Assembly: GCA_037447655.1 (NCBI GenBank)
Contig: JBBHKE010000861.1
Location: forward strand, 32,729 to 96,728
Source of the DNA: Zygnema cylindricum
Taxonomy: Eukaryota > Streptophyta > Zygnematophyceae > Zygnematales > Zygnemataceae
Direction of reading: 5' to 3'
Length of the DNA stretch: 64,000 nucleotides
Every line of letters starts with the position of its first letter. Position 1 is the stretch's first letter. Under the pieces are notes generated by a model. That model saw nothing but the letters and a program-made list of their open reading frames with translations, did no database searches and was not told the DNA's origin. A program made the position numbers and the translations under genes. Shown here in pieces: positions 1 to 10,376 of this stretch.

Positions 1-13
1 GAGAGAGAGGGAT

Positions 14-44
<31 letters not shown>

Positions 45-138
45 CAGGGAGAGAGAGAGAGAGAGAGAGGGAGAGAGGGAGAGAGGGAGAGAGAGAGATT
101 TAGAGAGAGAGAGACAAGAGAGAGAGAGAGAGAGAGAG
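1..138. repeat. (GA)n microsatellite
   Basis: Almost pure GA dinucleotides with a few GG, TT and CA interruptions. The tract lies immediately downstream (minus-strand sense) of the last visible UFD1 exon, so it is intronic and reads as (CT)n in the gene's sense. Confidence 0.95.
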
Positions 139-152
139 TTGCGAAAACTTAC

Positions 153-3100
153 ACAGCCTTTGGATTTGATATATCGAGGAAATCTTTTGTATGTGGTTGT
201 AATTTAACATAAGTTCCTTTCGGTAAAGTGGCGCTTTTCAACCTCACAAGATCTCCCTCTTGCAGCAAAAGATTTTGCATCATCTGACAAAAAAAATAAA
301 AAAAAATCAGACAAAAAATTTACTTTGTTTTTGATTTTTAGTTCGAAACAATGCCGAATGTGAAAGGAGAGACACCATTCAATGAGCAGAGACTTGAATC
401 AGGGAAGGGAGAGACCTGATTATGACCTCCCTCTCTCTTCAATACTCAATTAGTGTGGATAAAAACAGTGATTTCATCGATTCTTACTAACACATTGGAA
501 CGAATAAAGTACGGAGAATTGAAACTATTTTTTACTGTTTCTCAACAATTGAGATTTAGGATAGTTTTTCACAAAGTAAAAATAAAACGAAATGAAAACC
601 TACTTCAAAGTAATTAAAGTAAGGAACTTTGAATTTAAATCTTATATTCACTTGCTTTCAATGGTTAGAAATTTGGATTCTTATTCACAAAAAAAAAAAC
701 AAGCCGATCGATTGATACACATTTCAAGTAAGACACTTCAAACTAAAACCTACTTGAAACCGGTCATGTTCAAAACTTTAAAAAGAAAACGAACAAGAAA
801 GTTATTGAATAAGAAAATTTAAACAACAAAGTAATTTTGTTTCATTGTTTTTCAATAATTGAAACGTAGACCGTAAGGCATGTAAAGTAAAATTTTGGAT
901 TGTTTCTTCACAAAAAACATGCAAGTTGAAAACTTTAAATTTGAAAACCTACTTGAAACTGATTTTTCATTGTTTTTCAATGATTATAATTTGGAAGGTT
1001 CTTCACAAAAAAAGACACAAGAACATGCCTCTCGATACACATGTCAAGTACGAAACGTCGAATGTAAAAGCTTTAGAAGTGATGTACATTGTTTTCAATG
1101 ATTAAAACATACCCAGTAAGGCATGTAAATGATTCCTTCGTCTGCAATAAACTCGAGAACTCCACAATGTGACTTTCGATTCGCCGCCGGATTCTCCACT
1201 TCAAAAAGCATCGGATAATCGATATGAAGAGAAGCTACTCAGAGACCAAAATAAGAAACAAAAATTGGAATGAAAAAACTACAAGAGTTAGAAAACTGTT
1301 ATCTTTAATGGAGCGAAGATTGTAACAATAGAATTAGAAAACTGTTGATTTTATCCTGGACAAACAATTTTTCACTTCAAAAAGCATTGAATAATCGATA
1401 TGGAGGAAGCTACTCAGAGAGACCAAAAATAGAAACAAAAAATGGAGCGAAGATTTTAACAATAGAATTAAAAAACTGTTAATTTTATCCTGGACAGAAA
1501 GCAAGTGGATTCTCCACTTCAAAGGCATCGAATGAAGAGAGGCTACACAGAGACCAAAAAATGAAAGAAAAATTAAAACAAAGATTAAAACAACGTAATA
1601 AGAAAACTGTGTTTTTAAATCTCCGTTTCAAGAAGGATTGGAGAATTGGAAATGAAGAGAAGCTACTTAGAGATGAAAAATTGAAACAAAAATTGAAAGA
1701 AAGATTGAACCAACGACATAGAAAAGTGTTATTTTTTATTCGAAGAGAAGTTACACAAATACCGAAAAGAATATCGGAACAATAGAATTAGGAAACTGTT
1801 AGTTTATCCTAGACAACAAGCCGAAGGGCCATCGAGAACTGAGGCGACAAAGTTAATAAAATAGACAAGAAAAGTTTATAAAATAGACAAGAAAAGACTT
1901 GAGGTGAGGTATTGATGGATGGATGGTGATCGTCAAACCCTTAAAATAAATTTTCCTGCAGTCCTTTAGTTTTCCTCTTAATAAATGTTATTTCTTTCCT
2001 AACAGGTAGACTACATATACATATATATATATGCATAAATACTAACAAGTAATAAGTATAAAGTATTTATGTATATCGATATGATCTATATTGATGTATA
2101 TTTGCGTTTACAAATATTTAAAGGTTTCACCCGCCAACAATTAAAGTCGATGTTAAAATAGAAAATAAATGCCGGCAAGAGGGATTAACATTTAATTAGA
2201 AAACTTGATGAAAACTTTATTAAAAATTGACTGATTGTAACAAAGCAGTCTTCCAAGGTTATAAAGCAAAAGATCAATAAACACACATGTAATCCACATA
2301 TACCACAAAAAGGAAATCTTTGTGGAAAAAGATTTCAAACATGCCGTAAAAAAAGGAAAAAAAATTAAACCTTAAATAGCGATCAAAGAAAATAACTTTG
2401 CCTGCTCCTTGCAAACTGAATTAAACTTTAAGACTTACAAAACCATAAAAGAATTAGATATAGCACAATAAAAAAAATAAAAAATAGGCATTGATTAATT
2501 GGAAAAGATTGGGAAATAATTCTCACCTAGTCGATCGAGGGCTGATGGAGGCATAATGACTGCAAAACCAAAACAGAAAGACCCAAAAGAAAAAACCAAA
2601 AAATAAAATAAAAAAATTGAGACTGAAACTGAAACTGACAGTCAGTGAAACTGAAACTGAGGACAGAGACAGAATCAACTCTACTTGCAGGGATCGCATA
2701 GTAAGCAATCATCTTTTGCTGCTTGTTTTATTTTCTTTACTGATTCTGCGTTTATTATTTTCTTTTTCTCCACCTTTTTGTCCTTTCTACTTTGCGTCTT
2801 CCTTTTTTCTCATATCCTCTAGCCCTCCACTTTGCCCTCAACTGATCTTCCATCTCCTTCAATCCCCTCTCCTCTCCCTTCGCTTCGATCTCCCTCACTC
2901 CTCTCCTATCTTCTTACTTTCCATCTCCCTCATTCCTCTCTCCTCTCCCCTCTCTCCTCTCCCCCCTCTCCATCTCCTTATTTCCAATCTCCTCTCGCCT
3001 CTCTTCCAATTCCCTCATTCCTCTCTCCTCTCCTCTCCTCTCCCCTCTCTTCCATTCTCCCTTGTTACTCTCTCCTCTCCCCTCTCTTCAATCTTCTTCC

Positions 3101-4778
3101 TTCTTCTCTCCTCTCCCCTCTTTTTCTTCTCTCCCCTTTTCACCTCCCGCCTTTATCCTTTGCCTTCCTATCCACTCTTCTCCGTTATCTCTCATCCTAC
3201 TTGCCTCCCTCCCCCTCTTTCTTACTCTGCCTCCTTGTCTCTCCCCGTCGTTTTCTCTCTCCCTCGTCTCCCTCTACCTCCTTTCTCCCTCTTTGTCTTT
3301 CTCTCCCTCATTGTCTCTATTTCCTTCTTTTCCTTTCTCTCAGCATCAGTTAATTAACATCATATTTCAAAACCTTGACCAAAGTTCAGAGACATCAAAT
3401 ATTTAAAAAAAGGAAAGAAATTTAAAGTAGTTTAATAAAAGTTTAGAACTTTGAAAGGTGTTTGTAAGGAGTTGAAAAAAGAAGTTTGAAGGAAGTTGAT
3501 AATAAGTTTTGAAGAAGTTTTAACTAAGCTTGAAAGAAGTTATAGGATTTTTAAAAGAAATTTTAAAAAAGTTTAGAAGGAAGTTTAGAAAAAGTTTGAA
3601 GGAAGATTTAACGAAGTTCTTAAAAAGTTTTACAAAGTTTTAAAAAGTTTTAAAAGAAGTTTAATAGTCTAAAGTTTTCAAACACAACAAGCTGATAGAA
3701 GTGTTTAAATTTGGCAGAAAAAAACCAAAAATTTAAAACATTGGGAGACGGATGATGACATGGACAAAAAAAAGTGACGTCACCAATAAATGTGAAAAGA
3801 AGAAAGCGAACATGGCTATTACAAACAATGAACCAAACGTGAGGAATTAAAAAACAAGAAAAGTAAAGAACAAAAAAAAATAGGACAATTCTGAGAGTAC
3901 CTTTGTCCCCATTCTCCAAATGTGGCTGCAAAACAAAACAAAGAAGTGCCATGACAGAATGACAACAAAAAAAGTTGTCAGAATAACACTGACAACTTGT
4001 TTTTTAAAGTTTTTAAATCAAGAAGGAGAATTTCACAGAATGATTTTTAGGTCAAGACTTAGGTTAATGAGTTTGAAAAAATGAAGGTAAATGATTTTCT
4101 TAACATCCAACAGCAATTCTGAATGGAGAAAGGAAAGAAAATTCAATAAAAGAATTTGGAAAAATTAGGGTTAAAGGAAAATTAGGGCTTGTGAGAAATG
4201 AGAGTGTGGGAACGGACATAAGACGCAAATGAATTAGGGTTTGAGGAAAAATCAGGTGTTGTACGAAATTGGGTTTGTACAAAAATAGGGTTATGAGGTA
4301 ACGAATCAGGGTTTGAATGGAGGTAATTTGCATAAACTGTTGATTAAAACAAGAGGAAAGTTTATAGAAACAAACAAAACAGAAAATAAGAATTAGCTTT
4401 ATTTATTAACTCAGTTCTTTAAGGTTTTTACCTACGACTCGAAAAAATTGATCAGTTTTTTAGGTTTTGACTTACGACTCGAAAAAAACTTTTTGGGGGT
4501 TTTCACTAACAGCTCAAATGATTAATAGGTTTTCAGGTTTTCAGGTTTTTAAGTTTTTAGGTTTTTTGGCTACAACGCGGAAAAAGTCGATCAGTTTTTC
4601 AGGTATTCACTTAAGACTCGAAACAATTGATCCGTTATTTAGGGTTGTCGCTTCGATTCAAAAAATCAATCAGTTTTTCAACATTTTCACTTACTTTATC
4701 GATAAAAGAGACGGGATAAACATGATAATTTTGTTCGAAAGTTCCTCCCGGAAAAGCGGGACCGTAGCCGGGAAAAAA
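153..4778 (-). CDS. UFD1: UFD1, ubiquitin fusion degradation protein 1 (partial, 5 exons visible)
   Basis: UFD1 is the Npl4-partnered adaptor of the Cdc48/p97 segregase, which extracts ubiquitylated proteins for the proteasome. Minus-strand exons, in sense order: 4778-4695 (84 nt, ends ...YPVSFIDK), 3925-3901 (25 nt, PHLENGDK), 2559-2527 (33 nt, [10 protein letters not shown]), 1234-1113 (122 nt, starts [12 protein letters not shown], ends EGIIYMPYW) and 283-153 (131 nt, [14 protein letters not shown]... to DISNPKAV). All phases join cleanly across GT-AG introns, and the product follows the conserved N-terminal UFD1 double-psi barrel order. The initiator Met is not placed. In plants the protein begins MFF, so a tiny ATG-ending 5'UTR exon upstream of 4778 is likely. 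The rest of the gene lies left of position 1. The two introns flanking the 122-nt exon carry decayed copies of its junctions. Identity is certain; completeness is not. Confidence 0.95.
560..1112. repeat. Degenerate tandem repeat in UFD1 intron
   Basis: Two to three units of roughly 280 bp share the order 'tttttcaat(a/g)att', 'ttggat/ttggaag ... ttcttcacaaaaaa', 'gatacacat(t/g)tcaagta'. The unit end near 862-888 (cgtaaggcatgtaaa) resembles the true exon-intron junction at 1108-1130 (agtaaggcatgtaaa), so the last bases of the 122-nt exon are part of the repeat. Confidence 0.7.
1196..1815. repeat. Tandem copies of the 5' end of the 122-nt UFD1 exon
   Basis: The true acceptor and exon start (1196-1266) recur as decayed copies at about 1371-1445, 1507-1570 and 1625-1690. 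Each has exon-like sequence (cttcaaaaagcat..gaataatcgatatg), the acceptor region (aagctactcagagaccaaaa) and a trailing block 'aatagaattagaaaactgtt..ttatcctgga' (1327-1366, 1452-1500, 1783-1815). Unit length is about 130 bp. Confidence 0.8.
2619..2665. repeat. GAAACT hexamer repeat
   Basis: A short run of (GAAACT)n with interruptions lies 60 bp from the 33-nt UFD1 exon. It is the same motif as the longer array upstream of the zf-HIT gene at 21800-22078. Confidence 0.7.
2755..3350. repeat. Polypyrimidine low-complexity tract
   Basis: Nearly pure C/T on the plus strand (CTCCTCTCCCCTCT-type). It lies in the UFD1 intron between the 25-nt and 33-nt exons and is purine-rich in the gene's sense. It produces long open frames in several phases, all compositional. 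Confidence 0.9.
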
Positions 4779-5965
4779 CTGCAAAAAAAAAAAAAGGAAA
4801 CCAAAAATTGTAGAAATATCAACACTGTTCTCGAAAAAAAAGTAGTATGGAAACAAAGTTAATGATTATATGAAAAGAAAAAAGTGGCAAAAGGTTTTGC
4901 TAAGCAGTTAAAATTATATAACATTCTCTTTGGATTAAAAAACAACTCTTTACAACGAGGAAAACGACAAAATGAACCAGGAAAAGGACAAAAAGGCTTG
5001 GATTTCAACAACATGGAGGAGAGATTTACAAAATTTTCAGTTCAGTTACAAACCATTACGGAGTATCGAGTTTTAGATATTAAACTCAGAAAAAAGAGTT
5101 GGTTTCTTGTGAACGTTTATTTTTCTACCACAGTAATTGTGTGAAAAGAAGATAAGGTACAGTAGTCAATTAAAGTTTTATTTTCTGACACAGTAGACTT
5201 GCATATAAATAAATTGAATGGAAATAGTGTCCGTTAATTCAAAGGATTATAGTGTAAAAAAATCTCTAAAGTTTTATTAATATACAAGAAAGCTTTTGGG
5301 AGAAACATAAAAATAAAGGAAAAAGAAAGGAAAAAAATGCAGAATTTATGTGAAGAGCTGGAAAACTGAAACAGATGTACAGCAATAAGTAAAACTTTAT
5401 GTTGAAAAAGTGCGCGCGTTTCGTGCGGAGTACACGCACGGAAATATTACGGTGACGCTCCATTGGACTCAGTTATTCAGTTCCAGGTACATTCCCAGTA
5501 ACGTGACCGCCAAAAAGAGCTCCGTTGGGTCAAGGCGCGTCCAGGTGTGAACTGCGAAACGTAAATCGAGAAAAAGGTTTGTCGTGTAGGAAAGATTTTC
5601 CGTACTAACTATTTTGCCCGTCGCAATATGGGGCGCACAAAACGTCAATAAAATTCTGTAATCATTGGCGTGACAAACAGTAGATGGACCTCGGCGTGAT
5701 TCTAGCGACGTGAACTTAAACGACGAATGAATACACAGAGTTTTTCATGGTTTCTAGAAACAGTTTGGCATAGAGTTCGCGAGGCGAGCAATCATGACCA
5801 TGGTGATCGTGGCCACATTATTGCCTCACGCATTTTATGATCATTACTATATAATACCTCGAATTTCGAGCGAACTTTTAATTCGATAACAAAAATCTTC
5901 TCCTCGGACAATTTAGAACGTGAATCGCGTAAAAAACTGTTCGCTTTCTTTCAAAATAATTACAG
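4779..5965. other. UFD1 upstream region, no gene resolved
   Basis: This should hold the first (mostly untranslated) UFD1 exon and its promoter on the minus strand. I see no exon that can be fixed with confidence. 5400-5640 is richer in CG dinucleotides than its surroundings, as expected near a transcription start. Confidence 0.4.
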
Positions 5966-5967
5966 TA

Positions 5968-6522
5968 CACCGCCAATCGCTATTAGCGTAGAAGTTTCTT
6001 TAGCGTATAAGAATAATTACAGTGGTGTACGCTAATTAAGAATTTGAAAATTTTGAAAAAAAACATACATTCTAATTGTTCAATAATGCTAATTTGGGTC
6101 TTTGAAAAAAAAAAATGTCGGTCGCAAACATGCTTACACTAATATAGGTATTTGTACATAATCTGACAAATCGTACACAAATCGTACGTTCACACAGTCG
6201 AAACGTGGTTGTTGGACGAATATGTGCGAACGTGATATTTGACAGCCCGATTTCATCCCCTTTATAGAGCGCATATTCTCATGCGTTCACGGTTACTAAA
6301 ACTCATTAATTATACTTTTTCACTTAAAAAGGTACAATTGTGTACGGTCTGACACTAACCGTACACCACATTATTTAAATGACAACGTACTTTCATTTTG
6401 TACAGTACTTGGAAAATAACCCTAAGTGGCGTACAAAAAAAAATAGAATAAGCTACGCTAATGGAGAAAAAAAAAAAGCGGGACGGAATTAGCGTACACT
6501 ACGCTAATAGCGATTGGCGGTG
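5968..6522. mobile_element. MITE, family B, near full length (555 bp)
   Basis: Terminal inverted repeats CACCGCCAATCGCTATTAGCG... and ...CGCTAATAGCGATTGGCGGTG are flanked by TA on both sides (5966-5967 and 6523-6524), a Tc1/mariner-type target duplication. It has no coding capacity. An internal core (about 6170-6430, with cacacagtcgaaacgtgg and gacgaatatgtgcgaacgtg) is shared with 19162-19713 and, inverted, with 19850-20235. Confidence 0.85.
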
Positions 6523-6524
6523 TA

Positions 6525-7085
6525 GTGATGCGCATGGGGACCATTTCTCGATGGTCACACGGTGGGGAGCGTACAAGGGCACATGATACGGTTCGAGATG
6601 CAATCTATTCAATGGGTAGTGAAGCAGGGGATGCAATCTATTCAATGGGTAGTGAAGCAGGGTACACAGTGAAACGTGAGATGTCGCATATCCTCCCACC
6701 ATGCTCTCAATCTAGGGGGGTGTAAGCGACCCTCGTGTGGATCTAGTGTTTTTGCAAGGCGTAGAGAGAACACCTACGGATCCCATATTTATACGCGTGC
6801 GGCATTACATATTAGTGTAACTGCTCGGGATGTAGAGGTCTCCAAATAATGCGATTACGCTCACCGAGACCCAACCGACAACTTCACACCATTTGTTTTG
6901 GAGATATTTAAGACCGTGGACTCGTTGTTCAACAACTTCATCCATCATTGCGCTCGGTGGTCTTCTGAAATTATAGGACCTGGTAGCCCTTCACAACTCT
7001 CGTGTTAACTTTTTACCGCAAACTTATCTATGTTGCCCTTTAACGGTGTCAAGCATCAAGCGTTATCTGATAAAGCACGATGATG
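6525..7085 (+). pseudogene. LINE-like element C-terminal fragment (decayed)
   Basis: The broken plus-strand frames read HGGERTRAHDTVRDA, GYTVKREMSHILPP, later RSVVF and TFYRKLIYVALQR. This is the same domain as in the element at 28590-31641 and the insert at 55138-56129: a C-terminal region found after reverse transcriptase in algal and moss LINE-like polyproteins. A 33-nt segment encoding AIYSMGSEAGD is tandemly duplicated. Multiple stops and frameshifts show it is dead. It abuts the right end of the MITE at 5968-6522. Confidence 0.75.
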
Positions 7086-10000
7086 AACGATGGTTATGGA
7101 TAGCTAGATTTAACTCCGCGCCACTCGGGCCACATTGATGATATTTGTCGTTCCAATCTTTAGCGTGGACATTTCTATTTTAAGATGAGTTAGCATGGCA
7201 TGGTCGTGGTTCGAAAAGATAATAAGGCAACATTGGAGTGTATTCTAAGTTTAAATATGACGCAAATATATATTTTGGTTTTTACACATTTTTTGTAAAG
7301 CGGAAGATTTTCTCGTTGTAGGTTCAAGTTCGGATGAAAATGGCAAAAAAATACCCTTGCTTTTAAACATGGGCTCAAAACCTTAATTCTTCTTTACTTT
7401 AATTATGTCACATTTTAGTTTACAAAACTTGCAAAGGTTGTATACGTTGATAAAACTAGCGACAAACCGTGAATGTCGACAAAACTAACGACATTTTTAG
7501 ACGTTCACAACTGTATGTTGTCAAATCCCTGTTGTTGAATTTCTATGACATCGACGGTTTGTGACATTGTGACGTCACCCTCACTTATGATAGCGTCGAC
7601 TTCACTACTTCAAGATTTCATTTATTTGTCTTTAATCACTCGATATGCCGTAAAACTACGCTCAAAGGTATTAAAAACAAAGAAAACAACTCTCTCATTT
7701 TGTACCAGTGTTGTCGCATTTCAATTAAAATAAGAGGAAAAAGGACAACAACATGAGAGGAGAGACGGCGACGATGTAGATTTTGTAAAAAACCCATGAA
7801 CAAAAACAGAGTTCCGAGACCTGTGCAATTTTTTATTACATACACCTCGTCATTTTTCTTTCGTGCATGCACGTGATTTTCACACGTTTTTCGTACAGCG
7901 GGAGATTTTCTTGTTGTAGGTTCAGTTTTGGAAGTAAACGACATAAAAACTCCTTACGTTAACACATGGGCACACAACATTAGAGTAAACTTTATGTCAA
8001 AACTTATATTTTTGTACCTCTTTAACACTATTTTTCTCAATCAAAATTGCAAAAGAAGTAGTCGATGAATTTGGCCAAAGATATAGAGACCTCCACCGCG
8101 TACCAGACAAGTTGATGCGAGGTTAAGTAAGCATAATATCATATTTCGTAATTTGTTTTTGCTTATAGCTGCCACTCTCTCGTTCAATGTTGTTTAATAA
8201 GACATTTGTGTCGTGTCGGATTCGTGGGAACCACATCATCAAGTCTTTCTAGTATCATGGAGGAAAGTCAAGTCAACTTGAGGGCTCCGAAGACCTTTAC
8301 ATTGGGGGTTGTGGAAAATTTTATAAAAACACATCACACTAAAATTTATTTTTTCGCCTTCCACTAAAGCATGCGCAACAATTTGTTTCCCTTTAGATGA
8401 GCCGCAAACAAAATAATTATCTTAGGAATTTGTATTTTGGCAACAAACACAAGGTGGGCTCCTAAAAAATGGTGGGTGAGGAGCCCAAAGGTAAATGTAA
8501 ATCAAACGTGAAACGAAGTGTTGAAGGTAATAGTGGTGATTGTAGTCACACACTCACCCCAAATCCCTATGCAAACATGTAATTGAGCACCACTCACTCC
8601 AAGCCATATATTGCCACCCACTCATTCTAAGGTTTTTGTGCCATACAACCATCTCTGAGCCACTCGCTCAGCCAAGATTTGAAAATTGAGTGATCACTAC
8701 TTGATCACTACATGTGACAGTCATTGTTGCAATCTGAAGTTGTTGTCAACAATGAGAGACAGAAAAGGTGAGACGTGATTCAGGAGTATAAGCGGTAATA
8801 ATGCACAGACAGAGAGAAGAGCCTCACAAGACGGTGGTAAACCTTCCTCCATTTTTATAAACAACTCGAGCTATAAAATTGATCTCATTAAAAATTGAAA
8901 AAGGAGGTTATGGTAGGTTCCACCAAAGCATGACTACTCAAATATGTTGTAATCTCAATTGAAGTCATAAAAACTAAATCGAAACAAATAGTAGGAATTA
9001 AGAAACTACCTTATTAACGGGTGAGCGGTCTCTTCGGTCGATACAATATCCTGGTCCTACCGAGGTTGTGCAGTTAGTCATCGAAGTATTTAGAGACAAC
9101 AACATTGATGTCATTGGCGTTAGAGTTTAAGAGAGGTAGAGGGGTCGCAACGCGGGATACTGTAGTAGGTTTGGAAATGCCACTTGGAGGTCGGAAGTTT
9201 GGGAAGCTCTTGAGAGTGCGAAAGAAGTGTGTAAGAGAGAGACTTTGTTACAAAGTTGCTCAGTTAAAGGATGCAAGCAAAGATAACTTGGTTGTAGGGA
9301 CCCACAATTATGGTTGTCATCTTAGTTTTGTACTTTGTTGACTTTAAGACACTTCCGCTAAGTGAAAAGTCGCTCTCTTGTTTTATTTGAAGTGGTTGTC
9401 TTTTTGTGCTTGTTTTTTCCAGCTGAAAATGAAATGCTGTCACGTCGTTTTGACCCGTTAAAAGATCTAGTACCCCATGTGGAACAGAATAACGGCCCAA
9501 GCCACGTATGCCAGATATTAAACCTAAGCAGGTAGTGTGCGTCCAAGATTCCGACTGTCGCCAATGTACGTTTGAATCAACTCTATTTTAACAATGACGC
9601 TGATTCACCGTGGACTTAAAAACAGCAGTATAAACTCAGTACATTAGTAGTTTACTTATAGTCGGGGAATTTTGTTATAATTTATTGATTCCGGAATGGG
9701 TATGTAATGTCATTTGCTGGAGGTTCTAAAGCAGCCACGCAGCCCTTCCAGAGAAAGTTCTGTATCCTGCCGCCTTCTGGCAAGCCCCAGTAAACTCCAA
9801 AAGTTGAAAAAGTGCGAGAACGCACTGAAACTCTATACCTGGTTAGCCCTGTATTATACCGGTTTTCCGGCTATATTACGCGTATAGTATGTTTATAAAC
9901 TACATATATCGTTTCATACTTTCATTACATTTTCGCACTCTAAGATTAGTTTTACACCAAAGTAAAATCTCACACACGCTGGGAGGAGCTCAGCAAGTGA

Positions 10001-10376
10001 CACGTTTCTTCTCTCTCTCCACTCTCTCTCCTCTCTCTCCTCTTTTTACGGCAGTACTGTACTGTACTTTTTCTGTTTTTATATTTTTTTTTCGTAAAAC
10101 AGTCTTATTGTTTACTTCACTGTTTCGAGTTGAGTATCTCTTACATCTTGAATCACTATCTTTGCCCCTTAAGGTTTTGCATTTACGAAAAAGCTTTACC
10201 TGAATTGACTAAGTTTTTTTTTTTTTTTTTTTCTTTGCAAAGTGAATTTCAGCCGTGATTGTTGTAAAGGCAGTCAAATATAAGAAGAGGAAAATAAGTA
10301 AATACAAGAGAAATAGAAGAAGAATATAATAATATATAGAAGAAGTGTTTAAGAATATTCCTGTCGTAGGTAAGAC
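7086..10376. other. Intergenic region, no gene supported
   Basis: There are only short open frames with no recognisable domain. A block at about 7285-7380 (agattttctcgttgtaggttca, then aaacatgggc) is repeated at about 7880-7980, suggesting an old dispersed or tandem repeat. Frames at 8050-8110 and 9000-9330 look faintly protein-like but carry stops. The last ~500 bp before 10377 presumably contains the fibrillin promoter and 5'UTR, including a T18 run at 10211-10230. Confidence 0.4.

Noticed and set aside
2617-3357. 246-codon open frame rich in Ser/Leu/Pro
   Set aside because: It is a by-product of a pyrimidine tract, open in several frames at once, and lies antisense within a UFD1 intron.
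4467-4862. Plus-strand open frame of 131 codons
   Set aside because: Antisense to the UFD1 [15 protein letters not shown] exon; no domain of its own.
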